Below, piece after piece: positions 7,070 through 17,035 of a stretch of DNA of 17,035 nucleotides. Positions within the stretch are counted from its first letter, which is position 1; each line of letters starts with the position of its first letter. The notes below the pieces were generated by a model, which was given only the letters and a program-made list of their open reading frames with translations, made no database searches and was not told the origin of the DNA. Position numbers and translations under genes: made by a program. This stretch comes from Pleurotus ostreatus/Saccharomyces cerevisiae fusant (taxonomy: Eukaryota > Opisthokonta): positions 1-17,035 of the forward strand of contig JAMQCK010000722.1 in NCBI GenBank assembly GCA_024196135.1. Direction: 5' to 3'.

Positions 7070-10000
7070 ATGCCCTTCCTCAAGCGGTCGCAGCAGGCCG
7101 ACTCCGACGATGAGCTTGACGACAATATCGACCCCGAGCTCCGCCTGCGCACCGTCCGCACCGCCCACAGCGTTATCGCAGAGTCCATCCGCTCCGAAGT
7201 GCGCGCAGAACGCCGCAAGTCCCGCCGCGCCAGAGGTCGTTTCTTCAGGAAGAGCACCGAGAAGAAGCAGCCGCCGCAGGAGCAGGCTCCCGAGTCGGGA
7301 CCAGATGCCGTGGCGGGCGTCCCCGGCGTCCGCAGGCGTGTCTACGTGAACTGCCCGCTTCCCCCCAACGAGGTCGATCAGCACGGCGAGCCGCTTGTGC
7401 GATATGTCAGGAATAAAGTCCGGACGACGAGTGCGTGTGCATGTACTGCCCGCGCGACGCGATAGAGCTGACCAGTCGATAGAGTACACGATTCTGACGT
7501 TCATACCGAAGAACCTGTATGAGCAGTTCCGACGGTCCGTCTCCCCCTCGCGCCAGCTCACACGCCAAGCTCATCCATCCATCCAGTGTCGCGAACATGT
7601 TCTTCCTGTCACTTGTCGTCCTCCAGAGTACGTGCAGCAATACACGAACGCACACACGCCTTATTCCTTTCTTCAGACATCCAGATATTCGGCGCCCCCA
7701 ATGGCAAGATATCCATGCTTCCCCTCGTCTTCATCCTTACCGTCACCGCTATCAAGGATGGCGTAGAGGACTATCGCCGCGCCACCCTCGATGAAGAAGT
7801 CAATACCTCGGCTGCGACCAAGCTTGGCGGCTCCTTCAAGAACCCCAATCAGCCTTCAGATCCTCGCACCTGGATCGAGAAGCTGCTCGGCCTGAATCCC
7901 CCGGGCAAGGTCACACGTGGAGTGCGCAGGCTTCGTGAGCGCGAGGCCAGTGAGCTCAAGCGCACGATCGCGATGCCACGTCGCTCCTCCGCTATGGAGT
8001 CTGAGCGCAACAACGACTCGATGGAGTTCGGCTACGGTGCAGGCGGGCGGAAGCTGGACGATATACAATCTGTCGATTCGCACTCGTATCCGCCCGCTAG
8101 CCTGGACATGTCGAAGACGTCGCTGTCATCATCTACGAGCCAACTCATGCCTGCGGCCCCAATAGGCGCGGGCTCTGGGACGCTTGCCGAGTACCAACAA
8201 CATTCGCTACGGGATTCTGCTGCTACGCTCACTGCCGGGGTCGTCGATTACTCCAAGCGAATTACGGGCGCTAGTCAATGGGAGCGGACACTCTGGAAGA
8301 AGCTCGAGGTCGGCGACATCGTTCTACTACGAGACAATGACCAGGTACCCGCGGACATCGTTGTGCTCTCTACATCCGACCCCGAGGGTATGTGCTATCT
8401 TGAGACGAAGAACCTCGACGGCGAGACCAACTTGAAACCGCGACGGGCGATCCGCTCGACTATGAGTATACAGTCCGAGGACGACATCGAGCGTTGCAGC
8501 TTCGTGCTGGACTCCGAGCCGCCGCATCAGAACCTCTACGTCTACCGCGGCGCGATGCACTATGAGACCCCAGAGGGTACCAAGACGGACCCAGTCACGA
8601 TCAACGAGCTTCTTCTCCGTGGCTGCTCCCTGCGCAACACGCAGTGGGTCGTTGGCTTGGTCGCGTTTACCGGCGCGGACACGAAGATCATGCTGAACGG
8701 TGGCGCCACGCCGAGTAAGCGCAGCAAGATCGAGAGGGAGACGAACTTCAATGTCATCGTCAACTTCGTGCTGCTCGCTATGATGTGCGGGATCTCTGCC
8801 ATCTTCAACGGTCTGGACGACGGCGAAGGCCAAAGTAGTAGAGATTACTTCGAGGCTGGGTCCACTCCCAGTGATTCCCCGGTGCTCAATGGGATCGTTA
8901 CTTTCTTGTAGGTGCCGCTACGTGCCTGCAGCTCTCACCGCTCATCCCTTTTCGCAGCTCCTGCCTCATCGCCTTCCAGAACATCGTCCCCATCTCCCTC
9001 TACATCTCCATCGAAATCGTCAAGACCATCCAAGCGTACTTCATCTCGCAGGACATCGACATGTACTACGAGCCCTACGACACCGCCTGCGTGCCCAAGA
9101 CGTGGAACATCTCCGACGACCTCGGCCAGATCGAATACGTCTTCTCCGACAAGACCGGCACGCTCACACAGAACATCATGGAGTTCCAGAAGTGCTCTAT
9201 CGCGGGCACTGCGTATGGCGAGGGCGTCACGGAGGCGCAGCGCGGGGCGGCGACGCGCACCGGGGGCGCGAGCGCTGGCCCGGGCGACCTATCCTCGCTG
9301 CCCCCACAGGAGCTGAACGAGCAGCTGGCGGCGCTCAAGCAGCGGATGCTGTCCACCATGGAGCGCGCGTTCAAGAACCGATACGTGCAGACGGACAAGC
9401 TCACGCTCGTGTCGCCGAAGCTGGCCGAGGACCTCGTCGAGCGAGGGCCGCAGCGCACTGCGATCGTGGCCTTCTTCCGTGCGCTCGCGATCTGCCACAG
9501 CGTCCTCGCGGACAGGCCGGAGCCCGAGCGGCCGAACTACATCGTGTACAAGGCGGAGAGTCCGGATGAGGCGGCTTTGGTTGCTGCGGCCCGTGATGTC
9601 GGCTTCCCGTTTGTTGGCAAGGGCAAGGATGGTATCGACATCGAGGTGCTCGGGCAGCGCGAGCGGCATATCCCTTTGAAGCTCCTCGAATTCAACAGCA
9701 CGCGAAAGCGTATGAGCGTCGCCGTGCGCGCGCCAGACGGTCGCATCATTCTGTACTGCAAGGGCGCCGACAGTGTCATCTACGAGCGGCTCGCGCCCGA
9801 CCACGACCCGGGGATGAAGGAGGCGACCGCGCGCGACATGGAGGCGTTCGCTAACTCGGGTCTGCGCACGCTGTGCATCGCCTACCGCGAGCTGACCGAG
9901 CACGAGTTCATGGAGTGGGAGCGGATATACGACGCCGCCGCGAGCGCGTCCGAGAACCGCGAGGAGGAGATCGACAAGGCGAACGAGCTGATCGAGCGCA

Positions 10001-12604
10001 ACCTCACGATCCTCGGCGCGACCGCGCTGGAAGACAAGCTACAGGAGGGCGTTCCCGATGCGATCGAGACTCTGCATCGTGCGGGCATCAAGCTCTGGAT
10101 CCTGACGGGCGACAAGCTGCAGACGGCCATCGAGATTGGGTACAGCTGCAACCTGCTGAAGAACGATATGGAGGTGATGATCTTGTCGGCGGACTCGATG
10201 GAGCAGGCGCGGTTGCAGATCGAGGGCGGGTTGAACAAGATTGCTTCCGTGCTGGGCCCACCGTCGCTGAAGCCGCAGGATCGCGGGTTCATGCCGGGTG
10301 CGAAGGCATCCTTTGCGGTGGTCATCGACGGCGACACCCTGCGACACGCGCTCACGCCGGAGCTGAAGCCGCTCTTCCTCAGCCTCGGCACGCAATGCGA
10401 GACCGTTGTCTGCTGTCGTGTTTCCCCGGCGCAGAAGGCTCTGACTGTCAAGCTGGTACGTGCCGTGTTCGATCGTCTTGGGGCATGGCTCACTCTCATG
10501 ATAGGTTAAGGAGGGCCGAAACGCGATGACGCTTTCTATCGGCGACGGCGCGAACGACGTGGCGATGATCCAGGAGGCGAACGTTGGGTGCGGGCTCTTC
10601 GGTCTCGAGGGCTCGCAGGCGGCCATGTCAGCGGATTATGCTTTCGGGCAGTTCAGGTTCCTGACCAAGCTTTTGCTTGTACATGGTCGATGGTCATATC
10701 AGCGCGTAGCGGACATGCACAGCAACTTCTTCTACAAGGTGAACTTCGACAACCTTCTCCCTTGCTTTTCGTCACTCAAGCTTTCGTAGAACGTTATCTG
10801 GACATTCGCCATGTTCTGGTTCTTGCTGTTTAGCAGGTGAGCTGCTGGGGTCTTGACTTTGGTCTCTTGACTGACCTCCTCCCCAGCTTCGACGCGACAT
10901 ACCTGTATCAGTACACCTTCATCCTGCTGTGCAACCTTGTCTTCACTTCCCTTCCGGTTGTTGCCCTTGGAGGTAAGCGTGATAACTTCGTTGCACAGTC
11001 GCAAGTACTGATACAGTGCTCCAGCTTTCGACCAGGATCTCAACGCCAAAGCTGCGCTGGCCTACCCTGCTCTCTACGTCCGTGGAATCCGCGGCCTGGA
11101 ATACACCCGAGCGAAGTTCTGGATGTACATGCTCGACGGTCTGTACCAGTCTGCAGTCGTCTTCTTCATTCCCTACCTTGTGTGGATACTCGGCACGGTC
11201 GCCATCTCGTGGAACGGCAAGACCATCGAGTCGCTCGCCGACTTTGGTACAACCGTCGCAGTGGCAGCCATCGTCGCCGCGAACACCTATGTTGGTCTGA
11301 ACACTCATTAGTAGGTTGCCATTTTTTGTGCAGACGGTCCGTCGCTTATGTCGCCTGCAGCTGGACAGTGATAACGTTCATTGTGGTCATCGGGTCTTCC
11401 GTCATCATGCTCCTCTGGATCCTGGTCTACTCGTTCTTCCTGAGCAGCGACTTCATCGACGAGGTCATCATTCTCTTCGGCGAGTTGACCTTCTGGACGA
11501 CGGTCGTCTTCACCGTAACAGTTGCTCTCAGTAAGTCGTTTTCGTTGTTGAATCGATCGTATCTGACGTGCTGCAGTACCGCGCTTCGTCGTCAAGTTCT
11601 TCAAGACGGCCTACTACCCTCTCGACAAGGACATCGTACGTGAGATGTGGGTCCTCGGCGACCTCAAGGACAAGCTCGGCATACGGCACCGCAAGGAGAA
11701 GAAGAATCGGCGCCAGTTCAGCGACAGCGAGAGCGCGCCGATGTTTAGCGACCTTCATAACCGCACGCACTCCGAGATGTCACAGGCCTACGAGATGACT
11801 TTGACCGCGAGCCCAAGAGGCCCCCCTCCACGGGAAACCTACCTCGATACCCCGCCGCTGGACAGGGGGCTGGACCGAGGGCAGAACGATCAAAACGACT
11901 ACATCAACCCGCGACGCGCGCCTTCTCCCGGATCGCAACCGCCATCACCAAACTACCTCCTCCCGTCACCTTCACCCTCCGCCTCCTCTCAGCACCTCAC
12001 CCCCACCTACCAGCCGCCAGGCCGCTTGGCACCCAGCCCGTACTCGACGTCGCCGCACGGCTCGTACTACTCGGCATCCGACCTCCCTGTTCCCTCTCCT
12101 CTCCCGTCGCCGAAGTTCAAGTACTCGAACGGCGATGTCACCAGTACACCACCCACGCCCAGCCGAAGTCGGCGGACGAGCTTCTCGTCTGGGCAGACCG
12201 CGTCACCCTTAGAAGCAACACCTCCGCGCCTGCAGCCCCCACCGCCAGGGCTGCCTCACGCTCCGCCGCGGCCGCCGTCCTCGTACGACGAGGCGTATGG
12301 CGGCGTCGAGCCAGTGTATGCTGGACATGCTGTTGAAGCGACCGACGCCACGTACGCGACCGCGCAAAGCTCCTGGGAGGAGGACGACAGACCACCGCAC
12401 TCACCGCATTCACCGCACTCCCCGTCGTACGCGCAGACCTTCCAGCAGCAGCAGCAGCAATGGGCGCAACCGCAGCCGCAGTACTACGCCCAGCCACAGA
12501 TGCAGCCGCAATGGCAGGAGCCGTCGTCGCAGGCCAACCTCGATGTAACATACGACGACCGGCGGGCGAGCCAGGTGTCCTGGCAGGGTGGCCGCGCGCT
12601 CTGA
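7070..12604 (+). CDS. DNF1: P4-type ATPase, phospholipid flippase of the Dnf1/Dnf2 class
   Basis: Eleven exons: 7070-7430, 7483-7534, 7587-7627, 7677-8907, 8958-10455, 10505-10738, 10790-10836, 10887-10972, 11025-11310, 11361-11530 and 11577-12604. The ten GT-AG introns are 46 to 52 bp. They total 5034 nt in one frame, 1677 residues. The enzyme uses ATP to move phospholipids to the cytosolic leaflet, normally with a CDC50/Lem3 partner at plasma membrane or endosomes. Key motifs: [11 protein letters not shown] before TM1; LDGET (398-402), the actuator loop; PISLYIS from P573 in TM4, the P4 form; DKTGT with catalytic D626; the nucleotide-site lysine in [17 protein letters not shown] (945-948); GDGANDVAM (1074-1082); then [22 protein letters not shown] ~145-residue hydrophilic insert (about 205-350) between TM2 and the actuator core, plus [15 protein letters not shown] and the FQKCSIAG...YGEGVTEA stretch, place it with Dnf1/Dnf2 rather than Drs2. 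The start at 7070 is the first ATG of the frame. After the last membrane helix (ends near 1335) comes a ~300-residue disordered tail rich in Pro, Ser and Gln, with a basic site RRTSF (1534-1538) that could be phosphorylated. Confidence 0.97.
12387..12460 (+). repeat. Coding low-complexity repeats in the flippase tail (PHS and poly-Q)
   Basis: Within the last exon, three successive Pro-His-Ser units (about 12396-12422) are followed by five CAG codons and a CAA at 12443-12460, encoding six glutamines. The surrounding tail continues as Q/P/Y-rich sequence. These are direct reads of the sequence; a role in autoinhibition or partner binding is inference from the known regulatory role of flippase tails. 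Confidence 0.8.
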
Positions 12605-12728
12605 GGGGCGGGCGCGTCGGTGTACCAACCAACCAACTCTGTTGTTGATAGAGGTGTATCTTTAACGGGGGCTAGCTATCTACTTATTCACCTTGCATGC
12701 TTTGCGACATTACCTCTCTCGCTGCGCA

Positions 12729-12776
12729 CTCACTGCACGCTTTCATAGCTCAGCGCTCACTGCGCGCTTTCATAGC
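12729..12776. repeat. Two-copy direct repeat (21 bp, spacing 27 bp)
   Basis: The words CTCACTGCACGCTTTCATAGC (12729-12749) and the same with one G for A (12756-12776) occur in direct orientation, 27 bp apart, just beyond the presumed 3' UTR of the flippase gene. It is a short tandem duplication with no assigned role. Confidence 0.75.
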
Positions 12777-15257
12777 ACGGGCTCCACTACCACATCTAAA
12801 TATCTCGGAATGGACATGATCGACTACTACTACCGTATACCTTTTGTGACCATCGTGTAAGTATACCTCCTCATCAGGGCGGTACTGGACGTCTAGACAG
12901 AGCGTTGCATCCGTAGACGAAGCTGCGATTGCGAGCGAAGGCTAGCTGCACAAGGACCCATTCTTGGCACGTGGAGAACGTGGTGTCCACAGCCGATTGA
13001 TGGGCAAGGACGCGGGTTAAGGCTCATGCACAGACTGCATTATGAGGAGCGAGGGAGCTTGACACCGGGAGATGATCTGCGCTCTAGCAGAGGCAGCGTT
13101 CAGGTCTTAGAAGCTGAAAGTAGGCTCAACTCGGGATCTCCCGGTAACATTCCCACGTATCACGTGCAGCCCACGTTGCTCAATTTCCTCCGCTTGCGGT
13201 AGCGCCCTTCGTCTTCTCACTCACAGCCGTAGTGCGTAGTCAGAAATAACGCTTACATTGAGAGTGGATAACGACGCCTTGAGAGCAGTAGCAAAGTAGT
13301 AATGGATTTCGGCGAAGGATGTACACGGCACGGGTTCTCGGATTCGTTTGCCACGGAACCTGACGAAGAGGCGATCATATGACCTATCTAGCTATGAGAG
13401 AGATGTCGTAAGTGGCTGTCGTGTCAGTCGAGAAGGTCGGCTTGCGCGAGCTGCATCCAATGTGGGAGCTCAGATATCGGACGGAGCTTGACTATTCGTG
13501 CGCTAAAGGTGGGATGCGTCTAATCGTGAGACTGGCTATTGATACGACGCGCAGTCTGCTGTATTCGATCTACGCGACCTGTGGGTCGTTGGATCTGTGG
13601 GTTGTGGGTCGAGAGATCCTGGGGTCGTTGATTATCCTTCATACAGTACCTGTGGGTCGCTCACGAGGTATCCCGAGATACGCGAGTCGCTCGTATTAAA
13701 GCTGAGCGCCGACTCTCACGGGGAGCCTACGCCGGGACCCACTCAGTTGCGCGATTGATAGTGAGGATGGCGGTCGGCCCACAGAGGGCGTGGTTGCACG
13801 AGCAAACGACAGCGTATGCGAGCAAACGGCGGCGGCGGTGGCAAGCAGGAGACCGCCGAGGGCGACCATGATGCGAGAGTTTGCCTGAGTACATTGACGA
13901 GTGAAGCGAGGCTATGACTCCCACCGTTGGGGAGGGTAAGATAGGATGTGGGTCTTGTGAACGACCTGTCGACTCGACTTTCACCTCAACTGAAAGCCAG
14001 AAGCGCAGGCTGTTGGGGTAGTCCATGTGGGCGACGCGTAACAGGATTGTCGATAGACCGTTGAGGTGGCATCGGTGAAGAGATGACTCGAAAGTAGACG
14101 CAGAGGGGAGTTACCTTCGGTGTCGACTGGAGCCTTGACTAGAGCCTGGTGGAATGTGCGAGTCAGTGACGCAGAGAGGCCATACAGTTGTACGCTGCAG
14201 AGCTTCAGCCCGGGGTACTGTATGATGCAGCATTCCAGGCCGCCGATGGTGCGACGAGTCACGATCGATGTTCGCCGCATTCGCCATCCATATTGCCTAT
14301 GAGCGTAAGCGCCCGCCGCATGGAGCATCCGACGGTACGCGAGATCTTGTGTATCGACTGGTGTGTCGTCTCGAACACGTCGGGGAGTTGCGAACCGGTC
14401 GTTGGAATAGAGCGCGCGGGTATGAACAAGCACGATCGACGACGCCGGCCGTTCGGGCGAGGGCGCCGAAGGTGGGCGGCGATGACGGGCGGGCCTGGGT
14501 CGTCGATGCCGGCGATCTAGCTGGGGCTGCCCCCGCCGATCCGTGCCGCTCCAAGTAGCCGCCCCGCCGGAGAGAGTTAACCGGAGGTCGTCGATCGCCC
14601 ATCGGAGGTGGAAGCAAAAGTGAAACCTCTGGAGGCCTCTGGAGGCGTGCAGATGCGTTCTCCCCGCGTCGACGTAGGGAATGGGCCATGACGATGTTCA
14701 GACCTTGACAGAGGGTATCATCGAAAGCGGTCGATACGTCCAGGACGTTCTGCAAGGAGGTTCTGAGGCGACAAGCGAGGTCGATGCGGGAGAGGGCGGG
14801 TAATGCGCCGAACACCCAGCGAGCAGTTCAGAGCACAGATGCAGCAATATAGAGAACAGATATTGGTCGATGTCAATCTGTCGTCGGCAAAGCTCAGGTT
14901 TTGGTGGTAAAGAACATGGTGGCTGGAGACAAGGAGGACTTCGAGCTTTACGGCCAGTCCGCGTGAAATGCACGTGCTGTTTTGATCTGATCAGACGGAA
15001 GGAGAAATTTGAACATTCGAATTTTGCTGTCATTTCTCTCCGCTCTTCCATGTGCTCTCGATGGCGCAAGCGCTACGGAATCGCGAGAACGATGAGCACA
15101 CCGGGGGACGTATAGCCTGGATCCATCTGGAGACTTCACTGAATCCTCCTGCATGAATTGAAGCCTCTCTTCCCTAGCGATGTCTGGTCTTGTGGCCGCG
15201 AACTTCCCATCCATGTGAAGGGCGCGCAAGAGTTCGCGCGCCGTGAGGGACCAGCGA

Positions 15258-15263
15258 GATAAG
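15258..15263 (+). promoter_or_regulatory. GATA-factor-like site upstream of the peptide transporter
   Basis: GATAAG preceded by A lies about 175 bp before the transporter ATG. Peptide transporters in fungi are commonly under nitrogen catabolite control by GATA factors of the AreA/Gln3 type, which bind HGATAR. A single hexamer occurs often by chance, so this is only suggestive. Confidence 0.25.
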
Positions 15264-15390
15264 GAACCACTTGCTCGAGGTCACCGCAATACGCCGGCGT
15301 TTCGCGCGGTCTATTTTTACGCCCTCTCCGGTGGACCAAAGAAAGAGCATGCGGACGCGGCTCCATTTATTGAAAAGGTGAATTGAGCTG

Positions 15391-15420
15391 TTCCCCTTCC
15401 TATTCTCCGCTTCCCCCCTC
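15391..15420 (+). promoter_or_regulatory. CT-rich tract before the transporter start codon
   Basis: A nearly pure pyrimidine run with a single G lies directly before the ATG at 15437. It resembles the tract in front of the flippase gene and probably belongs to the core promoter or 5' UTR. Confidence 0.35.
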
Positions 15421-15436
15421 ATCATCACTCACTGCG

Positions 15437-17035
15437 ATGGCAGCAGCGGCGCGCCTTCAGGACGACGTCGACCTTGCGCTCGCCGAAGCGACGAAGAATG
15501 ACTCCAAGAGAACACAACTCGACAGCATAGACAAGCATGAGCTCTCGAGCGTGCACGATGTCCCCGACGCGCACGAAGGACTGGAGTTCCCGACCGAAGA
15601 GGAGCTCGCGACGCTCCCCCGTGTGTCCGACACCCTCCCCTGGGCATCCTACCGTACGTCGCATACCCTCGTCCCCGATCACCCACTGACGATCGAGCAG
15701 TGATCGCCGCGGTCGAAATGGCCGAGCGGTTCTCCTTCTACGGCTGCAGCGTCGTCTTCACCAACTTCATCCAATGGGACCTACCCTCGCGCACTGGCGC
15801 TGGCGGGAAGGACGGCCAGGCTGGCGCGCTCGGCATGGGACAGCAAGCGTCCACCGGTCTCACAACATTCTACTCCTGCTGGTGCTACGTGACCCCCCTC
15901 CTCGGTGCCTACCTCGCGGACGCGCACTGGGGCCGCTTCAACACCATTTGCGTCGGTGTCGCCGTCGCCATGATCGGCCACGTTATCCTCATCGTCGCCG
16001 CCATTCCGGGCATCATCGAGAAGCAGACATCCTCCCTCGCGTGCTTCGTCATCGCCCTGGTCATCATGGGACTCGGCACGGGCCTCTTCAAGGCCAACAT
16101 CTCCCCGCTGGTGGCCGAGCAGTACACGAAGAACAAGCTCTTCATCCGCGTCAAGTCCGACGGCTCGCGCGTGATCGTCGACCCCGCGTTCACCGTGTCG
16201 CGAGTGTACATGGTGAGCAATTGCGGGCACATAGCGTATCTTCGCCCAGGCTAACCTCGCCCGCAGTACTTCTACTTCTTCATCAACGTCGGCTCCCTGA
16301 TCGGCCAGATCGGGATGGCGTACTCGGAGAAGTACGTCGGGTTCTGGCTCGCGTACACGCTCCCGACCGCGGTGTTCTTCCTCTGCCCCCTCATCCTCTT
16401 CTTCGGCCGCAATCGCTATGTGCGGTCACCGCCGACATCATCCGTACTTGCGCGCGCGCTCAAGCTGTGGGCGCTTGCGTCGCGCGGGCGGTGGTCGATC
16501 AACCCGGTCAAGACGTACAAGAACTTGCGCGCGGATGACTTCTGGGAGAATGTCAAGCCCAGCCGGCTACAGACCAAGCCGTCATGGATGGACTTTGACG
16601 ACCTGTGGGTCGATGAGGTCCGCCGTGGCTTCAAGGCGTGCGCCGTGTTCCTTTGGTTCCCCATCTTCTGTGCGTCCCGACCCTCCCTTCCCGCGTTTCA
16701 ATACACTAACATGTTCTTGCAGGGCTCTCCTACAACCAAATCAACAACAACCTCACCTCGCAAGCGGCGACGCTCTCCACACACGGTGTCCCGAACGACG
16801 TTCTTTCCAACCTCGACCCCTTCGCCATCCTCATCATCATCCCCATCTGCGACGTCGTCGTCTACCCCTTCTTCAAGGTCATCGGCTTCCGCTTCACCGC
16901 GCTGCGCCGCATGGCGGCCGGCTTCGCGTGCGGGTGCATGGCGATGATCTGGGCGGCGGTGCTGCAGCACTACATCTACAAGACGAGCCCGTGCGGGTAC
17001 TACGCGAGCGAGTGCGAGGACGCGGACGGGAATAA
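15437..17035 (+). CDS. PTR2: Proton-coupled oligopeptide transporter (POT/PTR2 family), 5' part
   Basis: Exons 15437-15653, 15701-16212, 16267-16669 and 16723 to the window edge, joined by GT-AG introns of 47, 54 and 53 bp. They give 481 codons with no stop; fungal Ptr2 proteins usually run to about 600 residues, so the C-terminal part lies outside. The protein imports di- and tripeptides with protons across the plasma membrane. Evidence: an acidic, hydrophilic N-terminus (1-68) ending in LPRVSDTLPW; after intron 1 the ExxER proton-coupling motif E78-M-A-E81-R82 followed by FSFYG in TM1; LLGAYLADAHWGRF, the conserved loop between TM2 and TM3; GLGTGLFKANISPLVAEQY; and, after intron 2, YFYFFINVGSL (244-254), matching the PTR2 family signature FYxxINxGSL. 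Exon 4 restores W in FPIFWLSYNQINNN and then DPFAILIIIPICD. All introns restore conserved segments. The start at 15437 has GCGATGG context; a TTG at 15383 in frame is not a likely start. Confidence 0.95.

Larger units (their letters stand above)
12605..15436. other. Intergenic region between flippase and peptide transporter
   Basis: About 2.8 kb. The first 100 bases or so should be the flippase 3' UTR. I recognise no gene. Contents: a two-copy direct repeat at 12729-12776; repeated GTGGGTCG words at about 13578-13664; a 57-codon minus-strand frame at 13696-13869 with a hydrophobic N-terminus; a coding-textured minus-strand stretch at about 14560-14890; and at the right end the transporter promoter. 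Several frames stay open for 90 to 170 codons, but neighbouring frames on the other strand are just as long, which is expected by chance at this GC content. Confidence 0.45.

Noticed and set aside
6624..7349. 241-codon plus-strand frame overlapping the flippase start
   Set aside because: It is out of frame with the clearly coding first flippase exon and has no recognisable content.
8327..8833. 168-codon minus-strand frame within the flippase, and the long 8871-9569 and 9873-10529 plus-strand frames
   Set aside because: These are shadows of the flippase exons in other frames; the true frame carries all P4-ATPase motifs.
13412..13699. 95-codon plus-strand frame
   Set aside because: It begins at GTG right after an in-frame stop and runs through the GTGGGTCG repeats; no ATG start or motif supports it.
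13981..14558. Overlapping 96-172 codon frames on both strands
   Set aside because: The plus- and minus-strand frames cover the same bases with no recognisable domain; only the 14560-14890 minus-strand stretch was kept, as a possible relic.
1..17035. CRISPR array, prokaryotic operon signals, rRNA
   Set aside because: Spliceosomal introns and protein content show a eukaryotic (fungal) sequence; no regularly spaced repeats or rRNA-like sequence were seen.

Overview
The window is a piece of a filamentous basidiomycete genome, most likely an Agaricomycete such as a Polyporales-type fungus. Three things point there. All 16 introns I can place are GT-AG and only 46 to 66 bp long. Coding DNA is GC-rich with strong G/C preference at third codon positions. 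The protein set fits: a fungal STAND 'Goodbye' domain, a METTL7-like methyltransferase, a Dnf1-type P4-ATPase and a POT peptide transporter. The species call is inference; the gene structures are read directly from the sequence.

Layout: (1) 3-104 (+), the last 33 codons of an unidentified gene. (2) 293-988 (-), a three-exon, 198-residue protein with a low-complexity N-terminus and a Goodbye domain, tail-to-tail with gene 1. (3) 989-3548, about 2.5 kb without a defensible gene, containing an imperfect inverted repeat at 2677-2977 that resembles a small non-autonomous transposon. (4) 3549-4439 (+), a two-exon membrane-anchored SAM methyltransferase of the METTL7 type. (5) 4440-7069, about 2.6 kb without a defensible gene, holding a very GC-rich simple-repeat island (5085-5440) and short perfect palindromes. 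(6) 7070-12604 (+), an 11-exon, 1677-residue Dnf1/Dnf2-class lipid flippase that assembles in frame from end to end. (7) 12605-15436, about 2.8 kb with short repeats and possible decayed coding sequence. (8) 15437 to the right edge (+), the first four exons of a proton-coupled oligopeptide transporter, cut off by the window end.

The genes do not form a cluster. The flippase and the peptide transporter are membrane housekeeping or nutrient-uptake functions, the methyltransferase acts on an unknown small molecule, and the Goodbye protein belongs to the fungal NLR (STAND) immunity and incompatibility repertoire. The three large gaps look like ordinary intergenic or repeat-degraded DNA. I found no CRISPR, rRNA, convincing tRNA or complete autonomous transposon.
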